DNA from: Cladorhizidae sp. MBARI D1340-BT2
Taxonomy: Eukaryota; Porifera; Demospongiae; Poecilosclerida; Cladorhizidae
DNA length: 64,000 nucleotides
NCBI GenBank assembly: GCA_028752905.1
Contig: JAQNBH010000011.1
Location: 7,473,625 to 7,537,624, forward strand
Direction: 5' to 3'
The position numbers were made by a program, and so were the translations under genes. The notes under the pieces are model-generated. The model did no database searches and had not been told where the DNA came from. It saw only the letters and a list, made by a program, of their open reading frames with translations. Below, piece after piece: positions 55,545 to 64,000 of the stretch (the first letter of the stretch is position 1; the number at the start of each line of letters is the position of its first letter).

Positions 55545-56400
55545 TAGTTAGTATATAATTAGACAGTGATGTTAAGCAGGATATACTTATATAGGCAGTT
55601 TATATTGAGACAGTATATAGTTAGACAGTATATAGTTAGTATATAATTAGACAGTGATGTTAAGCAGGATATACTTATATAGGCAGTTTATATTGATACA
55701 GTATATAGTTAGACAGTATATAGTTAGACAGTATATAGTTAGTATATAATTAGACAGTGATGTTAAGCAGGATATACTTATATAGGCAGTTTATATTGAT
55801 ACAGTATATAGTTAGACAGTATATAGTTAGACAGTATATAGTTAGTATATAATTAGACAGTGATGTTAAGCAGGATATACTTATATAGGCAGTTTATATT
55901 GAGACAGTATATAGTTAGACAGTATATAGTTAGTATATAATTAGACAGTGATGTTAAGCAGGATATACTTATATAGGCAGTTTATATTGAGACAGTATAT
56001 AGTTAGACAGTATAATAATAGTTAGACAGTATATAGTTAGACCTTAGTGAGACAGTATATAGTTAGTATATAATTAGACAGTGTACACAGTGAGACATAT
56101 AGTAGGATGTGAGACAATAATAGTTAGAGAGCATCAGAGAGTATAATAATAGTTAGACCCTATATAGTACAAACTATATAGTTAGTGTTAGACAGTATAT
56201 AGTTACACACTTTTTGACAGTATATAGTTAGACAGTATGTAGTGGGAAGTGTAAGTGAAACAGTATTTAGTATATGGTGGAGACAGTATATAGTAAGACA
56301 GTGTACAGTTAAACAATACATAGTGACAGTGTATAGTGAGACGTTAAACAGTGTTACAGTTTATAGTTAGTGTTAGACAGTATACAGTTAGACAGAGTTA
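55545..56400. repeat. AT-rich 15-bp repeat with 88/103-bp higher-order units
   Basis: Runs of GACAGTATATAGTTA are punctuated by a block with GATGTTAAGCAGGATATACT. That block recurs at intervals of about 88, 103, 103 and 88 bp, so intervals differ by exactly one 15-bp unit. It grades into the next array. Confidence 0.93.
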
Positions 56401-57882
56401 GACAGTGTATAGTGAGACGGTGTATAGTGAGGTAGTGTATAGTGAGGCAGTGTATAATGGGGCAGTGCAAAGTGAGGCAGTGTATAGTGAGGCAGTGCAG
56501 AGTGAGGCAGTGCAGAGTGAGGCTGTGCATAGTGAGGCAGTGCATAGTGAGGCAGTGCATAGTGAGGCGGTGCATGGTGAGGCGGTGCATGGTGAGGCGG
56601 TGCATGGTGAGGCGGTGCATGGTGAGGCGGTGCATGGTGAGGCGGTGCATGGTGAGGCGGTGCACGGTGAGGCGGTGCACGGTGAGGCGGTGCACGGTGA
56701 GGCGGTGCATGGTGAGGCGGTGCATGGTGAGGCGGTGCATGGTGAGGCGGTGCATGGTGAGGCGGTGCATGGTGAGGCGGTGCATGGTGAGGCGGTGCAT
56801 GGTGAGGCGGTGCATGGTGAGGCGGTGCATGGTGAGGCGGTGCATGGTGAGGCGGTGCATGGTGAGGCGGTGCATGGTGAGGCGGTGCATGGTGAGGCGG
56901 TGCATGGTGAGGCGGTGCATGGTGAGGCGGTGCATGGTGAGGCGGTGCATGGTGAGGCGGTGCATGGTGAGGCGGTGCATGGTGAGGCGGTGCATGGTGA
57001 GGCGGTGCATGGTGAGGCGGTGCATGGTGAGGCGGTGCATGGTGAGGCGGTGCATGGTGAGGCGGTGCATGGTGAGGCGGTGCATGGTGAGGCGGTGCAT
57101 GGTGAGGCGGTGCATGGTGAGGCGGTGCATGGTGAGGCGGTGCATGGTGAGGCGGTGCATGGTGAGGCGGTGCATGGTGAGGCGGTGCATGGTGAGGCGG
57201 TGCATGGTGAGGCGGTGCATGGTGAGGCGGTGCATGGTGAGGCGGTGCATGGTGAGGCGGTGCATGGTGAGGCGGTGCATGGTGAGGCGGTGCATGGTGA
57301 GGCGGTGCATGGTGAGGCGGTGCATGGTGAGGCGGTGCATGGTGAGGCGGTGCATGGTGAGGCGGTGCATGGTGAGGCGGTGCATGGTGAGGCGGTGCAT
57401 GGTGAGGCGGTGCATGGTGAGGCGGTGCATGGTGAGGCGGTGCATGGTGAGGCGGTGCATGGTGAGGCGGTGCATGGTGAGGCGGTGCATGGTGAGGCGG
57501 TGCATGGTGAGGCGGTGCATGGTGAGGCGGTGCATGGTGAGGCGGTGCATGGTGAGGCGGTGCATGGTGAGGCGGTGCATGGTGAGGCGGTGCATGGTGA
57601 GGCGGTGCATGGTGAGGCGGTGCATGGTGAGGCGGTGCATGGTGAGGCGGTGCATGGTGAGGCGGTGCATGGTGAGGCGGTGCATGGTGAGGCGGTGCAT
57701 GGTGAGGCGGTGCATGGTGAGGCGGTGCATGGTGAGGCGGTGCATGGTGAGGCGGTGCATGGTGAGGCGGTGCATGGTGAGGCGGTGCATGGTGAGGCGG
57801 TGCATGGTGAGGCGGTGCATGGTGAGGCGGTGCATGGTGAGGCGGTGCATAGTGAGGCAGTGCATGGTGAGGCCAGTAATCC
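56401..57882. repeat. 15-bp GC-rich minisatellite, 76 consecutive perfect copies
   Basis: The unit is GGCGGTGCATGGTGA. Positions 56701-57840 are 76 identical units. The left edge passes through intermediates such as GGCAGTGTATAGTGA. Five of six frames are open over about 500 codons (VHGEA, MVRRC and others) purely from the repeat. Confidence 0.98.
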
Positions 57883-58118
57883 ATTAACACCTGACACGCT
57901 TGTGTGAGTGCAGTACCAAGTCTAGCTGAGCTAAGTCAGCAAGCAGTAGCACGTTTTCGTATTGTATCCTCCGAAATTGACACTCCCATCCAAACCAAAC
58001 AACTACTTATAATGTTAGTCTCCTCAGATGCTTACTCTTATGACAATACTTAACAGCACAGACCTTTAACAAATTTAATTATGATGCCTGTGTCTATTGT
58101 GTATAATTATAGGCACAT

Positions 58119-58530
58119 CAGGGGTGGATTTCATTGGGGGGGGGGGGGTTATTGTTGCTACAAAATGAGTGCATACAAATTTAATGAAACATAATCTAGG
58201 TCATAGGTCAAAGTAATTACATCTGTCAGTCAATGGTCGTCATGATGTGCCTGCACAAAGGCAAGGCCAAGTTCATCCACAGAAATTCTGTCACTTAGTG
58301 CACTGTAAGATCAGAAAAGTGTTCTTCATCCAAAGGTATATAGATCTGGCGTAAGTCTTTACTGAGTGAAAATGGTCTCTCTGCTTCAGCACTGGTGATG
58401 GGCAGTGTAGTTCTGACCACTAAAGGGTGTCCACACAGCACAATTGAACATGTTTTAATGATGTTCAGAACATGGTTGGCATGGTAACACTGCATTTAAC
58501 TGAAACGTGTCAGTCTTGAATCTACCATAG
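58119..58530 (-). mobile_element. hAT element terminal scrap with dimerisation-domain remnant
   Basis: CAGGGGTGGATTTCATT at 58119 resembles the left end of the 50219 element and is followed by a G run. The minus-strand frame 58295-58495 reads TLPITSAEAERPFSLSKDLR, like the hAT C-terminal dimerisation motif. The distance from terminus to domain matches the 50219 element. The other end is not found. Confidence 0.55.
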
Positions 58531-58599
58531 TAAGCATGTGTACATCCTGCATAACTGCATCTCAGAAGGTAACATATTTAAATCCCACTTCAATACTCA

Positions 58600-59440
58600 G
58601 AGTGGAGGAACTAATCCACCTCCTGCTGCCTGGTGGCATTGTGTACCCACACCTCATGGTAGCTCATCCTCTCTCCTGCTGCCTGGTGGCACTGTGCACC
58701 CACACCTCATGGTAGCTCATCCTCCTCCTGCTACTGGTGGCATTGTGTACCCACACCTCATGGTAGCTCATCCTCCTCCTGCTACCTGGTGGCACTGTGC
58801 ACCCACACCTCATGGTAGCTCATCCTCCTCCTGCTGCCTGGTGGCATTGTGTACCCACACCTCATGGTAGCTCATCCTCCTCCTGCTGCCTGGTGGCATT
58901 GTGCACCCACACCTCATGGTAGCTCATCCTCATCCTGTTGCCTGGTGTGTGCACCCACACCTCATGGTAGCTCACCCTCCTCTTCCTGCTACCTAGTGGC
59001 ACTGTGCACCCACACCTCATGGTAGCCATCCTCCTCCTCCTGCCTGGTGGCAGTGTGCACCCACACCTCATGGTAGACATCACCCTCCTCCTGCTGCCTG
59101 GTGGCACTGTGCACCCACACCTCATGGTAGCTCATCCTCCTCCTGCTGCCTGGTGGCACTGTGCACCCACACCTCATGGTAGCTCATCCTCCTCCTGCTG
59201 CCTGGTGGCATTGTGTACCCACACCTCATGGTAGCTCATCCTCCTCCTGCTGCCTGGTGGCATTGTGTACCCACACCTCATGGTAGCTCATCCTCCTCCT
59301 GCTGCCTGGTGGCATTGTGCACCCACACCTCATGGTAGCTCATCCTCCTCCTACCTGGTGGCACTGTGCACCCACACCTCATGGTAGCTCACCCTCCTCC
59401 TGCTGCCTGGTGGCATTGTGCACCCACACCTCATGGCATG
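58600..59440. repeat. 52-bp minisatellite, about 16 copies
   Basis: The unit contains CTCATGGTAGCTCATCCTCC and CCTGGTGGCATTGTGTACCC. Confidence 0.96.
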
Positions 59441-59589
59441 ACAATACAATTTGCATTCCAGTAATAAAAAAACACAGATATGATAGCCATGTGCAAGTGT
59501 GAGTTATAAGTGGTAGAGATGGGAGGCTCTGATGGAGTACGCAGGAGACAAAAGTTCTAGTTACTGGGGAGGGGTAAGAGAGAGCATCC

Positions 59590-59858
59590 AGACAAGGCTG
59601 GATTCGATTTCCAGGAACAGATCAATTCTTGTGTCCATCACAATAAAATATTAGAAAGAGAAGGCTGGATTCGATTTCTAGGAACAGATCAATTTATGTG
59701 TCCATCACAATAAAATATTAGAAAGAGAAGGCTGGATTCGATTTCCAGGAACAGATCAATTTATGTGTCCATCACAATAAAATATTAGAAAGAGAAGGCT
59801 GGATTCGATTTCCAGGAACAGATCAATTTATGTGTCCATCACATTAAAATATTGGAAC
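59590..59858. repeat. 67-bp repeat, 4 copies
   Basis: The unit contains GGCTGGATTCGATTTCCAGG and TGTGTCCATCACAATAAAAT. Confidence 0.94.
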
Positions 59859-60170
59859 TGAGCTCAACCAAAAGAACCAAAATCAAGAAATTGTTGTGGA
59901 AGGGTTTGTACATCAGTTTAGCAGGCGCTGGACAAGCTTGTGTATTTTTTCCCAAGTATGCAAAGATGTTTGCTAGCTGACTAGCTCTATAGGAACTAAC
60001 CTTTGAAGAATAATAGAATGTTACATGGATAGCCTTGTAGATAAAGAACAGGAATAGGTGAGGTGTGCAACATTTACAGGAAATAGCTCTTGATAATATA
60101 CTTCAAACAATATGCCTGAGCAGACAGAGCTGCCATTATGGCTTGAATGAATGAGCAATGTTTAAGTTTG

Positions 60171-60446
60171 ATGGAGAACAATGAACGAAAGAGGATGATG
60201 TTGGAGGCAGAGATGGAAGAGAAGAAATGACAACATGAGATGGAGCTGGAGGAGAAGAGAAGGCAACATGAGGTGGAGCTGGAGAAGAAGAGAAGGCAAC
60301 ATGAGGTAGAGCAGGAGGAGAAGAGAAGGCAACATAAGGTGGAGCTGGAAGAGAAGAGATGGGCTGAAGAACACAAAATTGAAGGGAAAATGAACCAGAC
60401 CCTGTTCATGTTCCTGCAACAGGCGAAGGGTTCTTCCATCATTTGA
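60171..60446 (+). pseudogene. Charged coiled-coil fragment built from 33-bp repeats
   Basis: From ATG 60171 the frame reads MENNERKRMMLEAEMEEKK and then TGA. The same frame then continues with repeats of the type KRRQHEVELE and ends MNQTLFMFLQQAKGSSII. About five 33-bp units make the coil. It resembles the C-terminal helix of Myb/SANT-like proteins associated with Harbinger transposons, but no DNA-binding domain was found. Confidence 0.45.
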
Positions 60447-60449
60447 TCC

Positions 60450-61498
60450 TTTACAATTGTCTTCTCTCCACAGGCCCATGACAGCCACTTCAATTTGAAA
60501 GCATGTCATCACACTAGCATCCTCCAAATCCCTTTCACCCAACTATTTTGTCATTGGAATTATTCACGAGAAAGACATATAATTAGAGAATATGCACATT
60601 AGTGCAGCGGTTAAGATAGCATATTAAAAGGAATTGTGCACTTTTTGATAAAAGCATGAAATTTGGTACATAGTTTTTAAACATCATAAGGATCATTTTT
60701 AGATGTGGAGCCATCTTGGATTTGACCTCTGGTGACCTCTAGAGGTCAATTAACTTCGGAAAACCACAAGTTCTAATTTAGCACCATTTGTACTTGGAAT
60801 AAATGTTAAGTGTTTGGCTAACGCTTCAAGAATTAAAATGAGACTAGAATTGTGTCCATATCTCATTCCATTCCAAAGTTATGAGTATTTAAATTTTATG
60901 TGTGACCAGGTGAATAGCGTTTTCTCATTTCCCCCACAACTTACAAGCCAGAGCCAGTTGTAAACCATACTACTACAACAACAAAAAAGTATCTGACTGG
61001 TAGTGTAAAGCACATGACTTGTAAACAACTCATTAACACCATAACATTATATCCCATAGCCTGTATAATTATGCAAACAACTCATTAACACCATAGCATA
61101 TTATATCCCATACCTATCATTATGCAAACAGCTCATCAACACCATAGCATATTATATACCATAGCCAGTATCATTATGCAAACAGCTCATCAACACCATA
61201 GAATATTATATCCCATAGTAACTCTACTCTGATGTAGCTGCTCTGTGAATACCAGTCTTGTTACCAGAAGTTTTCCCTGAGGTGAAGCTGAAGGCTTATA
61301 AAGGCAACTAAGGTAAACATTTCAATTAGCTATGTGTGTGTGTGTGTGTGTGTGTGAGGGTGAGGGGGTTGTGGGAACTCTTGAGGTCTCTTATTATGGG
61401 ATCTAAATATGGGTTGCCCTAATGAAGGTGTGTTTTTTATATTGTAGTAGCTATGGGGTGACTAAAGTAGTGGTGATAAATATTTCTTTGCCTTTCAG
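60450..61498. other. Upstream region of the 61.5-kb locus
   Basis: It holds about four copies of a 54-bp repeat (61018-61212, AACTCATTAACACCATAGCA) and a GT run (61332-61354). A possible non-coding first exon may end near 61312. No promoter could be defined. Confidence 0.5.
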
Positions 61499-61549
61499 TT
61501 GAGATGATATGGAGCCAGTGGGAGCTGTAGCATCTAAAAAAAAGGAAGG
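61499..61549 (+). CDS. First coding exon of the 61.5-kb locus
   Basis: An acceptor-like TTTGCCTTTCAG ends at 61498 and the start ATG is at 61509. The exon carries 13 codons plus two bases before GTAAGT at 61550. A good acceptor in front of the ATG suggests a further upstream non-coding exon, perhaps ending at CTAAG|GTAAAC near 61312. Confidence 0.65.
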
Positions 61550-64000
61550 GTAAGTACTATTAATTGGCAAAAATGTTTTTAGAATCTTATCTTATTATCG
61601 ATTTATTGAATTATTCATAGATTAGCATAACAACCATCACAAACATCTCTCAATTGAACATGTCCTAATTCACTTGGATTCTGAGTGCTCCTTTCATACA
61701 ACTTTGTCATTTTCCATTTCCAGAACAATGTTGAAGAGCTTCAAACTCGTTGAGCCTCGTGGTGCAGAAACAGCTCCGTCTACCTCAGCCCAGCAAGCAA
61801 CAGAGACAGACTGGTCATTATGCTTCATATGCCAAGAAACGACCCGAGAGTCGCTGACAAGTCCATCCCAGAATACACGCCAAGACAAGGGGAGCAGCTA
61901 TAGCATTTTCGCTGGACATCTTAGAAGGTTCAATGAGCTTGGATTGCTCCCCAACTCTTTTCTGTTGAGCCGATTAGATGAAGGCAGTGGAGTTGAAGCA
62001 GCATTGAGCGCCAACACTGCACGATTCCACAAGACATGCAGGCTGAGGTATAATAATACCAAGTTAGACAGAGCTGAGAAGAGGCACCTGAAAATAGGCA
62101 CCGACGAAGAAGAGGAAGTTGTTGCCTGCAAGCGAACTCGATATCAGTCACGACCCTCAAGTACTGAGACGAAATGCCAAGAAGTGAAATGCTTCTTCTG
62201 CGGAGAAGCTCCTGGTAGTGCTGGTCTTCATGAAGCTGCGACATTCCAACTGGACTCGCGTGTCAGGGCATGCGCACTGATTGTGGGCAACATGGACCTC
62301 CTGATGCAACTGAATGCTGGGGACATGGTCGCACAGGACGCCAAGTACCACCGAAATTGTCTCCTGAACTTGTACAATCGCGCACGGAAGATTAAGGAAA
62401 TGGCAGGCAAAGGTGGAGACTATGAACATGCAATAACAGGACTTGCTTTCGCAGAGCTGGTGGTGTTTATTGAAGAAGCTCACATGGATGACGAGACGTC
62501 TCCGGTCTTCAAACTTGCTGACCTGGCGCAGTTATACACATCAAGGATGGAACAGTTGGGAGTCAAGCATGATAGCAGGGTGCACACGACCCGTCTTAAG
62601 CAGAGACTGCTTGCTCACTTTCCTAACTTGTGTGCGCACAGCACCAGGGGCGCGATGTCCTACTTGCATTCAATGAAGACCTCGGCGATGCCCTGGCAAA
62701 GTCTTGTGAACTGGACAGAGACCTTGATGCTGTCCACCTGGCGCGTGCTGCCCAAATTGTGAGATGCAACATCATCGGAGATGCCAAGGTGTTCAATGGG
62801 TTTCCTGCAGGATGCCAACAGGACTCCTTGCCACCCATGCTGCTTGCCTTGGTCACTATGATCTTGGAAGGTCCCACTATCAAGCACCAGAGTGAAAGCA
62901 CAACTCCAGCGTCACTGAGCATCGCCCAGCTCCTCAAGTTCAACAGCGTTGTGCACCGACGGGCCGCCACAGGCAGTACACCTTGCCCAGTCAGGCACGC
63001 CACCATGCAGGAGACGCCAGTTCCAACCTACATCGGCCTAATGCTGCATGCACACACACGCAAGAGGGTGCTCGTCGACAGGCTGGCACACATGGGGATT
63101 TCTATCTCCTATGATCGGGTACTGTCCCTTTCCACACAGCTGGGGAACAGTGCCTGCCGCCTCTACCACCAGGAGCAAGTAGTCTGCCCCCCCAAGATGA
63201 GAGGCAGAGTCTTCACGACTGCCGCGGTAGACAATATCGACCACAACCTAAGTTCCACCACAGCAAAACAGTCATTCCATGGGACTGCTATTTCCCTCAT
63301 GCAACACCCTGCGGTCCCTGGGGCCGGCATTGACCGCAGCATCATCATCCTCGGAGGGCCGAACGAAAGAGGCCTCAAAACAGTTGACCGCTTGCCGCAC
63401 TACTATACAGATGTCCCATCCGTCGGCAGCATCAAGAACACCCCCGTGCCGGCTACCAGCATGACATCCCTGAGCAGCAACAGCGGCCTCAAGCAACATG
63501 CTGAAACAGAGCAGCTCTGGCTAAAACACACCCAAGTCGCCCTACAAGAAACTTCTCCAGTGGAGAACACTTCATGGGCTGCATACCACGCAAGCCAGCT
63601 GGACATGTCAGCCAGTCGGGCCATCTGTCCCACCGCACTGCTCCCACTCTTCCTGGAGAGCGCCCACACCGTGGCTATGATCAAGCACTCCATGGATGTG
63701 GTCAGGAGTGCAGTGGAACATCTCAACCCTGGCCAGACTCCAGTGGTCACAGTCGACCAGCCGCTGTTTGCTTTGGCAAAGCAAATCCAGTGGAAGTGGC
63801 CACATGAGTATGGTGAAGATAAGTTTGTCGTCCTCTTCGGCGGTCTTCATATCGAGATGGCAGCACTGAAGACCCTTGGTGACTGGCTGCAAGGGAGCGG
63901 ATGGGTGCAAGCACTGGTTCAGGCAGAGATCACCAGTGCTGGGACAGCGGACTCCTTCCTGCGGGCATCCCATGTCAGTCGAACCAGGAGGGCTCATCAA
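61509..64000 (+). CDS. Uncharacterised zinc-module protein, two coding exons, frame slip, runs off the window
   Basis: Exon 61509-61549 (MEPVGAVASKKKEG) splices with GG|GTAAGT and TTTCCAG| to 61724 in frame and continues TMLKSFKLVEP. The second exon has two similar modules. One has C-x2-C (SLCFICQ) then FHKTC; the other has CFFCGEA then YHRNC, suggesting paired C2HC zinc sites. At the G run 62647-62650 the frame changes: upstream reads FPNLCAHSTRG and downstream reads RDVLLAFNEDLGDALAKSCE. From 62651 the frame is open for 450 codons to the window end, with DNIDHN, FHGTAISLM, GGLHIEM and SRTRRAHQ. I recall similar uncharacterised, often multicopy, invertebrate proteins but cannot name a family. 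A selfish-element origin is possible. Confidence 0.75.
61724..62650 (+). CDS. Second exon, first part: paired C2HC modules
   Basis: The frame runs from the acceptor after 61723 through both C2HC modules and KLADLAQLYTSRMEQLG, up to the G run at 62647. Past it, this frame continues only to an unrelated stop at 62762. The downstream conserved-looking sequence lies in another frame. Confidence 0.7.
62651..64000 (+). CDS. Second exon, continuation in a new frame, open to the edge
   Basis: 1350 bases with no stop, beginning RDVLLAFNEDLG and ending SRTRRAHQ. The composition is protein-like, with no tandem repeats. The open length and distinct motifs argue this is real coding sequence continuing past the window. 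Confidence 0.75.

Noticed and set aside
56354..57907. Five overlapping frames of about 500 codons (HGEAV, MVRRC, HHAPP and others)
   Set aside because: They are a direct consequence of a stop-free 15-bp unit. No independent coding evidence was found.

Overview
The window is animal nuclear DNA. It holds most of one large, intron-rich MAST-type (microtubule-associated serine/threonine) kinase gene on the + strand, set in DNA full of minisatellites and several transposon remnants. The spliced kinase with a PDZ domain, the GT/AG introns, and the hAT and non-LTR element types indicate a metazoan. The abundance of minisatellites and the element types suggest an invertebrate. I cannot name the phylum from sequence alone.

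MAST gene (5975-49546): eighteen coding exons can be joined with consistent phases into 4257 nt, giving 1418 codons and a stop. The 5' end with the start codon is not identified. Exons 1-4 (5975-12092) encode a Ser/Pro-rich N-terminus and include a 30-bp microexon. Exons 5-9 (25407-27512) encode the conserved helical domain in front of the kinase. Exons 10-15 (33130-39822) encode an AGC kinase domain with all catalytic motifs intact. Exon 16 (44574-45440) encodes the AGC tail and an acidic linker. Exons 17-18 (46374-49546) encode the PDZ domain and a basic, Ser/Pro-rich tail.

Repeats: nearly every intron longer than about 300 bp carries one or more different tandem arrays, with units of 15 to 87 bp. 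By my summation, arrays fill roughly two fifths of the window. They produce many long open frames that are not genes.

Mobile elements: a nearly intact hAT element (30404-32861) lies in intron 9 with terminal inverted repeats, an 8-bp target duplication and a recognisable empty site nearby. A second, decayed hAT element (50219-54115) lies on the minus strand downstream of MAST. A third hAT scrap lies near 58119. A broken non-LTR reverse transcriptase lies at 54485-55500. Three copies of a small G/C-homopolymer-rich, MITE-like element lie near 8.9, 25.0 and 39.9 kb.

Right edge (61499-64000): a second protein-coding locus of unknown function has a 13-codon first coding exon that splices in frame to a long exon with two C2HC-type zinc modules. 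A single-base frame slip in a G run interrupts it, after which 450 codons run open off the window edge.
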